Position numbers and translations under genes: made by a program
NCBI GenBank assembly: GCA_039183535.1
Contig: JBCDBO010000022.1
Span: 1-49,701, forward strand
Direction of reading: 5' to 3'
Origin: JBCAXA01 sp039183535
Lineage (GTDB): Bacteria; Pseudomonadota; Gammaproteobacteria; Steroidobacterales; Woeseiaceae
Length of the DNA: 49,701 nt
Notes under the pieces: model-generated
Database searches by the model: none
Told to the model about the DNA's origin: nothing
Seen by the model: only the letters and a program-made list of their open reading frames with translations
Shown here: positions 1 through 7,370 of the stretch, piece after piece
Layout: each line of letters begins with the position of its first letter
How positions within the stretch are numbered: position 1 is the stretch's first letter

Positions 1-972
1 ACTGACCTGGCCTAGGTCGTCGATCATACGGACCAAGTCGCGTGGCGTTTGCTGACCTAATAACACGACGATGATGCCGCTCCGCTCGCGGACAATTCGG
101 GCCATCGCATCTTTGAGTCGCCAACCGAGCGATGCATCGTCGATGCCAAGCGTATCGCCCAGTGCATCAGCGAGATGGACGCGTACGAGCGGTGCCGGAT
201 CGTCATGTATGTCGCCGTGCACCAACGCTAAATGCACGGTCCGATTGACCCGATCATCGTAGCTCACTAACTCGAACTCGCCGTTCGGCGTGACGACACT
301 GCGCGCGTTGATGCGCTCAACGTTGACTTCGTTGTCCAAGCGGTAGCGAATGAGGTCGGCGATCGTGCCCATACGGATGTTGTGCTCGCGAGCAAAGCGC
401 TCGAGATCGGGCCGCCGGGCCATCGTACCGTCCTCATTCAGCACCTCGACGATGACCGCTGCCGGCTCAAGTCCAGCCAACCGCGCGAGGTCACAACCCG
501 CCTCGGTATGACCAGCTCGGGTCAACACGCCACCTTGTTGCGCCATAATCGGGAAGATATGGCCGGGTTGCGATAAGTCCTCCGGCGCTGCATCGGGCGC
601 GACGGCGGCACGCACAGTGCGCGCCCTATCGTGCGCAGAGATACCGGTGGTAATGCCCTCCGCCGCTTCAATCGATACCGTGAAATTGGTCGTGTGGTTG
701 TAATCCGTCGCACTAACCATCAATGGCAGGCGCAGTTGCTCGCAACGCTCGCGCGTTAACGTTAAGCAGATCAAACCACGTCCGTACCGCGCCATGTAAT
801 TAATGTCCTCGGCGCGAACCTTGCTGGCCGCCATGATCAGATCGCCCTCGTTTTCGCGATCCTCGTCATCGACCATAATCACCATCTTACCGGCCGCGAT
901 ATCCGCAACGATATCCTCGATGCTCGAGAACTCACTGCCGCGCTCCCCAGCGGGTATTGTCTTAACGGTCAT
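1..972 (-). CDS. ribBA: RibBA-type protein: active DHBP synthase domain with degenerate GTP cyclohydrolase II-like domain (3' end cut by window)
   Basis: Partial gene: 324 codons are visible and the C-terminus lies beyond the left edge. The N-terminal domain (about residues 15-210) is 3,4-dihydroxy-2-butanone-4-phosphate synthase, which makes the four-carbon riboflavin precursor from ribulose 5-phosphate. It shows the acidic signature DDEDRENEGDL (35-45), RAR (116-118) and GHTEAGCDLARLAG from 154. The second domain (about 220 onward) aligns with GTP cyclohydrolase II (PLVRVH at 261-266), but the three zinc cysteines of that family are replaced by D269, A280 and L282. The QEGRGIG motif is also lost, since the matching stretch reads GQQTPRDL. 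GTP cyclohydrolase activity is therefore unlikely. The ATG at 972-970 overlaps the ribE stop by 11 nt, so it is the last visible gene of the operon. The first half is certain; loss of the second activity is inferred from residues. Confidence 0.93.
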   Translation of the reverse strand, partial: MTVKTIPAGERGSEFSSIEDIVADIAAGKMVIMVDDEDRENEGDLIMAASKVRAEDINYMARYGRGLICLTLTRERCEQLRLPLMVSATDYNHTTNFTVSIEAAEGITTGISAHDRARTVRAAVAPDAAPEDLSQPGHIFPIMAQQGGVLTRAGHTEAGCDLARLAGLEPAAVIVEVLNEDGTMARRPDLERFAREHNIRMGTIADLIRYRLDNEVNVERINARSVVTPNGEFELVSYDDRVNRTVHLALVHGDIHDDPAPLVRVHLADALGDTLGIDDASLGWRLKDAMARIVRERSGIIVVLLGQQTPRDLVRMIDDLGQVS

Positions 973-1606
973 AGCCGTGCTCCGTTAAAAAGTCTTTATC
1001 GAGACGTGGCGTCGATCCATCGCCGATCAAGCGCTCGACATAGCGAGCCACCATATCGACTTCGAGATTGACGCGCGAGCCGACGACCGCATCGCTCAAT
1101 GTGGTTACTTGCCATGTGTGCGGAATGATATTCAATTCAAACGTCGCCTGCGCGAGCGCATTGACCGTCAAACTGATCCCATCGACGGTAATCGAGCCTT
1201 TTCGCGCGACATAACGCAGCAGCGAGTCAGGTGCCGTTATGCTGATAGCGGTAGACCGCGCCGCCGGATTAACGGCCGTAATCTGGCCGACGCCATCAAC
1301 ATGACCCGAAACCAGGTGCCCGCCAAGGCGCTCGCCAAGCGCGAGTGACGGCTCGATATTGACGCGACTGCCGGCCGATAAATCACCCAGCGTGGTCGCA
1401 GCTAGCGTCTCGACCGAGACATCCGCGGAAAATGCGTGCGCTTCTAAATCGATCGCTGTCAAACAAACACCAGCGACGCAGATGCTCTCGCCCTCGGCGA
1501 AGTCTTCTAGCGACAGCTCTGGTGTGGCGATGGTCAAACGTTTATCCCCGCCAACGGCCCGTTGGGCAACGATCTCACCGACGGTTTTGATGATTCCGGT
1601 AAACAT
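962..1606 (-). CDS. ribE: Riboflavin synthase, alpha chain
   Basis: Cytoplasmic enzyme that dismutates two 6,7-dimethyl-8-ribityllumazines into riboflavin plus a pyrimidinedione. The 214-residue protein has the usual family length and begins with MFTGII. It shows the two tandem lumazine-binding repeats: the first ends with EPSLALGERLGGHLVSGHVD (about 85-104), and the second runs from GVGQI to about residue 200. The N-terminal MFTG and the GHVDG element are family hallmarks. It starts 4 nt after the ribD stop and overlaps ribBA, so it is translationally packed into the rib operon. The name ribC is also used for this gene in some genera. Confidence 0.97.
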   Translation of the reverse strand: MFTGIIKTVGEIVAQRAVGGDKRLTIATPELSLEDFAEGESICVAGVCLTAIDLEAHAFSADVSVETLAATTLGDLSAGSRVNIEPSLALGERLGGHLVSGHVDGVGQITAVNPAARSTAISITAPDSLLRYVARKGSITVDGISLTVNALAQATFELNIIPHTWQVTTLSDAVVGSRVNLEVDMVARYVERLIGDGSTPRLDKDFLTEHGYDR

Positions 1607-1610
1607 AGCT

Positions 1611-2720
1611 TTAATTGTACCGTGGCGGGGAGACGCTGGCGCTGATCAAATAGTCGTCACCCACGGACTCGATTCCGTGGATACTGAGGCGCTGTCCGGC
1701 GGTCAAGCGTAACCAAGAAGGCGTCTCCAACGCTTGGCGGGTCTCGCTGCCAAGCAATAGCGGCGCAACGAACCAGCGAATCTCATCAATCAGTCCCGCT
1801 ACGGCGAACGCACCCGTCAGCGTCGGACCCGCTTCCAGCAACACATCATTGATACCGCGCTGTCCCAGTTCTTGCAGCAGCAGCGCGAGATCGACCTGCT
1901 GGCTCGCCGTCGCCGACACTACGATGTGTTCGGCCGCCAGCGCGCGTGAGCGCTCGCTCGTCGTCACGTGTAACAGCGGACCCGATTCGTCAAACAGGCG
2001 TGCCGATGTCGGCAATCGTGCCCGACTGTCGACAATGACCCGCAACGGTTGGATCGGCGACGGCGAGCCGTCAGCACCGCGCGCCGTTAAGCGCGGATCG
2101 TCGGCGAGCACGGTGCCGATGCCGGTGATGAGTGCATCGCTGTTCGCGCGAAACGCGTGACCACGATGGCGTGCTGCTGGCCCGGTAATCCACTGGCTCT
2201 CGCCGGAACGCATCGCGACCGCTCCATCGATCGAGGCAGCAATTTTTGCCGTTACACGCGGTCTACCCAATCGACAGCGGGTGAAAAACCCAGCGTTCAG
2301 CGCCGCCGCATCGTCGGCCAATAAGCCGACCCGCGTTTCGATCCCGGCCGCTACCAGTCGCTCAATACCAGCACCTTGGTTGCGATGATCTGGATCGATG
2401 ACCGCGACCGTTACGGCAGCCACGTTGGCGGCGATCAGCGCATCGACACACGGTGGCGTGCGGCCGAAGTGTGCGCAGGGCTCGAGGGACACAAAAGCAT
2501 GGGCGCCGGCCGCTCGCGAACCGGCTTCGGCCAGCGCAACTACCTCAGCGTGCCGACCGCCCGGCGCTTCGGTCGCGCCTTGGCCGACGATTTCGCCCGC
2601 CGCGACAATGACACAGCCGACCGCCGGGTTGGGCCTGGCACGCTGTTTGACGCTGGCCGCCAACTCGAGCGCGACCCGCATCCGCGCCGTGTCGGTATCT
2701 GAAAACCTGGGCGCGTTCAA
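1611..2720 (-). CDS. ribD: Bifunctional diaminohydroxyphosphoribosylaminopyrimidine deaminase / 5-amino-6-uracil reductase
   Basis: Catalyses the second and third steps of riboflavin synthesis. The N-terminal zinc deaminase domain has HAEV (H57, E59) and PCAHFGRTPPC (C82, C91). The C-terminal NADPH reductase domain begins near residue 153 with RPRVTAKIAASIDG and continues to the end; 369 residues is the normal length. The start taken is TTG at 2720, whose TTGA overlaps the nrdR stop. An ATG at 2681 (residue 14) would also give a complete deaminase domain, and neither has a strong ribosome binding site. It sits between nrdR and ribE. Confidence 0.96.
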   Translation of the reverse strand: MNAPRFSDTDTARMRVALELAASVKQRARPNPAVGCVIVAAGEIVGQGATEAPGGRHAEVVALAEAGSRAAGAHAFVSLEPCAHFGRTPPCVDALIAANVAAVTVAVIDPDHRNQGAGIERLVAAGIETRVGLLADDAAALNAGFFTRCRLGRPRVTAKIAASIDGAVAMRSGESQWITGPAARHRGHAFRANSDALITGIGTVLADDPRLTARGADGSPSPIQPLRVIVDSRARLPTSARLFDESGPLLHVTTSERSRALAAEHIVVSATASQQVDLALLLQELGQRGINDVLLEAGPTLTGAFAVAGLIDEIRWFVAPLLLGSETRQALETPSWLRLTAGQRLSIHGIESVGDDYLISASVSPPRYN

Positions 2721-3265
2721 CGTTCCGATTTTTTGGCGCTACGGCTTAAGCTTTTCGGTCGCTTTGGCTCGACCTCGCCGAGCAATGACATCTGCTCGTC
2801 GTTGGCACCGAAGGCCAACGATTGCAAACGTTTAACCTCCTCCTGAAACTCCGTCACGTCTTGAAAGCTCCGGTAGACCGAAGCGAAGCGAACGTAGGCG
2901 ACGTCGTCGAGTTTGCGCAGTTCCTCCATCACGAGCTCACCGACCAAGTCAGAATTGACTTCGCGTTCGCCGATGGTGCGCAGGCGGTGGGCGACGCTCG
3001 CCACCGCTGCATCGATATCTGCGCCGCTGACCGGACGTTTTTGCAGCGACCGCTCAAAGGACGATCGTAACTTCGACTCATCGTACGGTTGCCGGGTCTG
3101 GTCTCGCTTAACGATTCCCGGCATAACCAGCTCAGCCGCCTCGAATGTCGTGTAGCGCTCACGGCAGCGCTCGCATTGACGGCGGCGACGCACTTCACGG
3201 CCTTCCGCCGTCAACCGTGAATCGATGACCTTGGTTTCAGCGTGACCGCAAAATGGACAGTGCAT
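2717..3265 (-). CDS. nrdR: Transcriptional repressor NrdR
   Basis: Represses ribonucleotide reductase operons in response to dATP/ATP. It has an N-terminal zinc ribbon (CPFC at 3-6 and CERC near 36-39) followed by an ATP-cone (about 49-139, with VKRDQTRQPYDESKLR). NrdR proteins are usually about 150 residues; this one has 182, with an extra basic tail ending RSAKKSER. The stop overlaps the ribD start by 4 nt, and it lies 12 nt downstream of glyA, the common proteobacterial arrangement. Confidence 0.96.
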   Translation of the reverse strand: MHCPFCGHAETKVIDSRLTAEGREVRRRRQCERCRERYTTFEAAELVMPGIVKRDQTRQPYDESKLRSSFERSLQKRPVSGADIDAAVASVAHRLRTIGEREVNSDLVGELVMEELRKLDDVAYVRFASVYRSFQDVTEFQEEVKRLQSLAFGANDEQMSLLGEVEPKRPKSLSRSAKKSER

Positions 3266-3277
3266 GTGCCGGCGACA

Positions 3278-4552
3278 CTAACGCGCGTGTTGATACACCG
3301 GAAAGCGCTGGCAAATCGCCAACACGTCTCGTTGCACTCGGCCATGCGTGGCGGCGTCATCAAGATCATCAAGTACATCGGCAATCCAACCCGCCAATTG
3401 CTGACACTCGCTGGCGCCAAAGCCGCGTGTTGTGATCGCTGGCGTTCCCATACGCAGCCCACTGGTGACGAACGGCGATCGAGTTTCGTTGGGAACCGTG
3501 TTCTTATTAACGGTAATGTTGCAACGACCTAAAGCAAGATCGGCGTCCTTGCCCGTAATGCCCTTCGCGGTCAGATCGACCAGGAACAGATGATTGTCGG
3601 TCCCGCCGGAGACGATCGCGTAGCCACGATCCATCAATGCAGCCGCCATCGTTCTTGCATTAGCGACGACCGCTTGCTGATAGCTGCGAAACGCTGGCTG
3701 CAGCGCCTCGTGAAAGGCGACCGCCTTCGCAGCAATGACATGCATCAATGGGCCGCCTTGGATGCCGGGGAAAACCAGGGAATTAAACTTTTTGCCGAGG
3801 TCTTTGTCCCGCGACAGGATCAGTCCGCCACGCGGGCCCCGCAGCGTCTTGTGCGTGGTCGTCGTGACCGCGTCGGCATACGGCACCGGGTTGGGGTATT
3901 CGCCGGCGGCGACCAAGCCGGCCACGTGCGCCATGTCGACCAGCAAATACGCACCGACGCTATCGGCGATGCTGCGGAATTTCTCCCAATCGAGAACGCG
4001 TGAGTACGCTGAAAATCCGGCGACGATCATTTTCGGCCGGTGTTCATCAGCCAAGCGCGCGACTTCGTCGTAGCCGATGTAGCCGTCGTCATCAACGCCG
4101 TATTGCACGGCATTGAACAACTTGCCGGAGAAGTTCACGTGCGACCCGTGCGTTAAATGGCCGCCATCGGACAAACTCATCCCGAGAATCGTATCGCCCG
4201 CCGACAGCAACGCGAGGTACACCGCGGTGTTGGCCTGCGAACCCGAATGCGGTTGCACATTGGCGTAGGCGGCGCCGAACAGCTCGCAGGCGCGCTCGAT
4301 CGCCAAGCGTTCGGCGACATCGACGTGCTCACAACCGCCGTAGTAGCGCTTGCCGGGATAACCCTCGGCGTACTTGTTGGTTAGCACGGAGCCTTGCACC
4401 GCTAGGACGTGCTCACTCGCGTAATTCTCCGACGCGATCAACTCAATATGCTCTTCCTGACGACGGTTCTCTGCGGCAATGGCAGCCGCGAGTTCCGGAT
4501 CGGCAGCGGCGAGGTGCGAACGTTCAGGGACGAGTGAGGCGGGCTGAGACAT
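3278..4552 (-). CDS. glyA: Serine hydroxymethyltransferase
   Basis: Pyridoxal-phosphate enzyme that interconverts serine plus tetrahydrofolate with glycine plus methylene-tetrahydrofolate, feeding purine and thymidylate synthesis. At 424 residues it is close to the usual 417-420. The PLP lysine is K235 in TTTTHKTLRGPRGG. HIELIASENY near 35-44 and YAEGYPGKRYYGG near 61-73 are classic SHMT segments. It starts with ATG at 4552 and is the first gene of the glyA-nrdR-rib run. A promoter-like region with an inverted repeat lies directly upstream. Confidence 0.98.
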   Translation of the reverse strand: MSQPASLVPERSHLAAADPELAAAIAAENRRQEEHIELIASENYASEHVLAVQGSVLTNKYAEGYPGKRYYGGCEHVDVAERLAIERACELFGAAYANVQPHSGSQANTAVYLALLSAGDTILGMSLSDGGHLTHGSHVNFSGKLFNAVQYGVDDDGYIGYDEVARLADEHRPKMIVAGFSAYSRVLDWEKFRSIADSVGAYLLVDMAHVAGLVAAGEYPNPVPYADAVTTTTHKTLRGPRGGLILSRDKDLGKKFNSLVFPGIQGGPLMHVIAAKAVAFHEALQPAFRSYQQAVVANARTMAAALMDRGYAIVSGGTDNHLFLVDLTAKGITGKDADLALGRCNITVNKNTVPNETRSPFVTSGLRMGTPAITTRGFGASECQQLAGWIADVLDDLDDAATHGRVQRDVLAICQRFPVYQHAR

Positions 4553-4567
4553 GGTGGCGACATCCGG

Positions 4568-4609
4568 CTAGCGCAAACCGCTAGTGTACCGGTGCGCCGC
4601 TGCTGACAA
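4568..4609 (-). promoter_or_regulatory. Putative glyA promoter with operator-like inverted repeat
   Basis: On the minus strand, TTGTCA (4609-4604) and TACACT (4588-4583) form a -35/-10 pair with a short 15-bp spacer. Immediately downstream is a perfect inverted repeat, CTAGCG-5 nt-CGCTAG (4568-4584), which overlaps the -10 by two bases and would cover the start point. A repressor site is plausible, but no regulator is known. The spacer weakens the promoter call. Confidence 0.4.
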
Positions 4610-4630
4610 CAGATGCGCCATAGCGGCCGC

Positions 4631-5578
4631 TTAGGGCGCTAACCCGGCGAAAGCTGCGACAACTTCTGACCAGCCTCGCGCGATGTTGTCGCGGTTGTAA
4701 CCACCGCCACCCGTGCCTAGCACTCGGCCGCCCGCGTGCCGTTCGGCCAGCGCCACGAGGCGCTCGGCCGCGTGTCGATACGCGGCTGGCGACAAACAAA
4801 GGTGTGTGATCGGATCACCGGCCAGTGCGTCGGCGCCGCATTGCAGCACGATAAACTCCGGCGCCGCCGCGTCCAGACAGGACTCGGCCTGCTCCCAAAC
4901 GGCGAAAAAGTCGGTGTCGTCGGCACCGGGCGGCAGCGGTAAATTCAGCTTCGTACCGACGGCCGGGCCGCTACCGGTCTCATCGCGGTGGCCGGTACCC
5001 GGGTATAAATGGTGACCATCCTCATGAATATCGACGCAAATGACGCCAGGATCGGTATCGAAGCCGTAGTGGACGCCGTCGCCATGGTGAGCATCGATAT
5101 CGACGTAGGCGATGCGCGTTAACCCGTAGCAGCGCTTCAAGTATTCGATAGCGACCCCGCAATCGTTAAACACGCAAAAACCAGCCGCGTGATCGCGGCC
5201 CGCATGGTGCAGGCCGCCGATCGGCACGAACGCGTGCTTAGCAACCCCGGTCATGAGCGCATCGGCGGCCGCCAGCGTTGTTCCCACGACGATCGCCGCT
5301 GCGTCGAATACGCCATCGAACGCGGGCGTGTCGCCCTCGTCGAGCCAGCCGTGGCCAGCGTTCGACAGCCGCTGCACGCGCTCGATGTAGCGGTCGGTAT
5401 GAAACAACGCCAGCGCCGCCTTACTCGCGCGCGCTGGCGGGCGCCACTCGTACGCCGACGTCGGCACTCGAGCCGTCAAGCCGCTAACGAACGCGGCATA
5501 ACGATCGCGCCCAAAAGGATGTGGCGGGGCAAATCCATAAGCAGCGAGGGCCGCTCCTCCGTAGACAAGCACAGTCAT
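4631..5578 (-). CDS. Histone deacetylase-fold (AcuC-like) deacetylase
   Basis: A zinc amidohydrolase of the arginase/deacetylase superfamily, 315 residues from the ATG at 5578, which has GAGG 12 nt upstream. An open frame continues upstream to 5710, but homology begins at MTVLVYGG. The catalytic residues are complete: GGLHHAGRDH with H124/H125; DIDAHHGDG with zinc ligands D162 and H164; QCGADAL with D250; GGGGYN with Y294. It is divergent from ettA. Bacterial relatives deacetylate lysine in enzymes such as acetyl-CoA synthetase, or act on acetylpolyamines. No acetyltransferase or acs gene is nearby, so the substrate cannot be assigned. Confidence 0.9.
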   Translation of the reverse strand: MTVLVYGGAALAAYGFAPPHPFGRDRYAAFVSGLTARVPTSAYEWRPPARASKAALALFHTDRYIERVQRLSNAGHGWLDEGDTPAFDGVFDAAAIVVGTTLAAADALMTGVAKHAFVPIGGLHHAGRDHAAGFCVFNDCGVAIEYLKRCYGLTRIAYVDIDAHHGDGVHYGFDTDPGVICVDIHEDGHHLYPGTGHRDETGSGPAVGTKLNLPLPPGADDTDFFAVWEQAESCLDAAAPEFIVLQCGADALAGDPITHLCLSPAAYRHAAERLVALAERHAGGRVLGTGGGGYNRDNIARGWSEVVAAFAGLAP

Positions 5579-5630
5579 GTTGCGTGCGGACCTCAAGACT
5601 CGACGATAGTTGCGATCGCTGTGTGCCGGT

Positions 5631-5660
5631 TTGTCGGCGCGACCCAACGCGCCGTAGAAT
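5631..5660 (+). promoter_or_regulatory. Putative sigma-70 promoter of ettA
   Basis: TTGTCG (5631-5636), an 18-bp spacer and TAGAAT (5655-5660) lie upstream of the ettA start at 5697, giving a leader of about 30 nt. This is the best -35/-10 pair in the divergent interval. Confidence 0.45.
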
Positions 5661-5680
5661 GCGCGGTCAGTTCGCTGTGC

Positions 5681-5692
5681 GCAACCGGTTGC
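5681..5692 (+). repeat. Perfect 12-bp palindrome just upstream of the ettA start codon
   Basis: GCAACCGGTTGC reads the same on both strands and ends 4 nt before the ettA ATG, where a Shine-Dalgarno would normally lie. No GGAG-like sequence is visible. It may be a protein operator or simply chance. Confidence 0.35.
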
Positions 5693-5696
5693 TCGA

Positions 5697-7367
5697 ATGG
5701 CCCAATACATCTACACCATGAATCGTGTCGCGAAAATCGTGCCGCCGAAACGGCGGATCATTCACGACATCTCGCTGTCTTTTTTCCCCGGTGCAAAAAT
5801 TGGCGTACTGGGCCTCAACGGTGCCGGTAAGTCGACGCTGCTCCGCATCATGGCCGGTCTCGACACCGAATTCGATGGGGAGGCGCGACCGCAGCCCGGC
5901 ATCAATATTGGCTACCTGCCGCAGGAGCCTGAGCTCGACGCCGAACTTGACGTGCGCGGCAATGTCGAGCAAGGGGTCGCCGAAACCAAAGCACTGGTCG
6001 ATCGTTTCAACGAGATCAGTATGAGGTTCGGCGAACCGCTGGATGATGACGAGATGAACGCCTTGCTTGAAGAACAAGGCAAACTGCAAGACGCGATTGA
6101 TGCGGCTGGCGCCTGGGAGCTTGATCGAACACTAGACCGAGCTGCCGATGCGCTGCGGCTGCCACCGTGGGAGGCCGATGTTACGACGTTGTCGGGCGGC
6201 GAGAAGCGCCGTGTTGCGTTGTGTCGTTTACTGCTATCGAAACCCGATATGTTGTTGCTCGATGAGCCTACCAACCATCTCGATGCCGAGTCGGTAGCCT
6301 GGCTCGAACGCTTTCTAGAAGAGTATCCAGGCACCGTTATCGCCGTCACGCACGATCGGTATTTTTTGGACAACGTCGCCGGCTGGATTCTTGAACTCGA
6401 TCGCGGCCACGGAATCCCATGGGAAGGCAACTACTCATCGTGGCTGGAGCAAAAAGAAGCGCGCTTAAAAGTCGAGGAAAAAACCGAAGCAGCGCGCGCT
6501 AAAGCGATGGCCGATGAGCTTGACTGGGTTCGGCAAAACCCAAAAGGTCGGCAGGCGAAGGCGAAAGCGCGCCTTAAACGCTTCGAGGAACTGTCGTCAC
6601 AAGAGTTTCAAAAACGCAGCGAAACGAACGAGATTTATATTCCGCCGGGGCCCCGCCTGGGCGACAAAGTCCTTGAGATCGACGACCTCAAAAAAGGCTT
6701 TGGCGAGCGGCAGTTAATCGACGGGCTTAACGTATCATTACCGCCTGGCGGCATCGCCGGGGTCATCGGCCCGAACGGTGCTGGTAAGACGACGCTGTTT
6801 CGAATGATTACCGGCCAAGAAGACGCCGACGACGGCACGATCAGCCTCGGCGATACCGTTCAACTCGCCTACGTCGACCAGTCGCGTCAAGACCTCGATG
6901 ATACGCGGACCGTCTGGGAAGAGATATCGGACGGCCAAGACATCTTGCGCATTGGCCAATACGAAATTCCATCGCGCGCCTATGTCGGTCGGTTTAACTT
7001 CAAGGGGCCCGAGCAACAAAAACAGATTGGACTTCTGTCCGGCGGCGAACGCAATCGCGTCCATCTCGCCAAGGTTCTGCGCTCCGGCGGTAATCTGTTG
7101 ATGCTCGACGAGCCGACCAACGATCTCGACGTCGAAACGCTGCGAGCCCTGGAGCAAGCGCTGCTCGATTTTCCAGGCTCAGCGATCGTTATTTCGCATG
7201 ACCGCTGGTTCCTCGATCGAATAGCAACCCATATCCTCGCCTTCGAAGGCAACAGCGAGGTGGTTTGGTTCGCCGGTAACTACGCCGACTACGAAGAAGA
7301 TCGCAAGCGTCGGCTCGGCAGCGATGCGGACCAACCACAGCGGATCCGCTACCGCTCAATCGCGTGA
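5697..7367 (+). CDS. ettA: Energy-dependent translational throttle protein EttA (ABC-F ATPase)
   Basis: Ribosome-associated ABC-F protein that binds the E site and gates entry into elongation according to ATP/ADP. It has 556 residues, against 555 in E. coli. The first ABC domain has Walker A GLNGAGKST (39-47), LSGGEKRR and LLLDEPTNHLD. It contains the EttA arm insert. The inter-domain P-site tRNA interaction motif is charged and helical, with RQNPKGRQAKAKARL. The second domain has GPNGAGKTT, LSGGERNR and LMLDEPTNDLD. It starts at ATG 5697 and ends 3 nt before the convergent purL stop, so there is no space for a separate terminator. Confidence 0.97.
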   Translation: MAQYIYTMNRVAKIVPPKRRIIHDISLSFFPGAKIGVLGLNGAGKSTLLRIMAGLDTEFDGEARPQPGINIGYLPQEPELDAELDVRGNVEQGVAETKALVDRFNEISMRFGEPLDDDEMNALLEEQGKLQDAIDAAGAWELDRTLDRAADALRLPPWEADVTTLSGGEKRRVALCRLLLSKPDMLLLDEPTNHLDAESVAWLERFLEEYPGTVIAVTHDRYFLDNVAGWILELDRGHGIPWEGNYSSWLEQKEARLKVEEKTEAARAKAMADELDWVRQNPKGRQAKAKARLKRFEELSSQEFQKRSETNEIYIPPGPRLGDKVLEIDDLKKGFGERQLIDGLNVSLPPGGIAGVIGPNGAGKTTLFRMITGQEDADDGTISLGDTVQLAYVDQSRQDLDDTRTVWEEISDGQDILRIGQYEIPSRAYVGRFNFKGPEQQKQIGLLSGGERNRVHLAKVLRSGGNLLMLDEPTNDLDVETLRALEQALLDFPGSAIVISHDRWFLDRIATHILAFEGNSEVVWFAGNYADYEEDRKRRLGSDADQPQRIRYRSIA

Positions 7368-7370
7368 CGA

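Noticed and set aside
2701..3278. FMN riboswitch in front of the rib genes
   Set aside because: glyA, nrdR, ribD and ribE are separated by 12 nt or overlap, leaving no space for the 120-nt aptamer anywhere in the visible operon.
4571..4586. PurR box upstream of glyA
   Set aside because: Only one half (GCGCAAACCG) resembles the enteric PurR consensus; the other half does not. There is no evidence that this organism has PurR.
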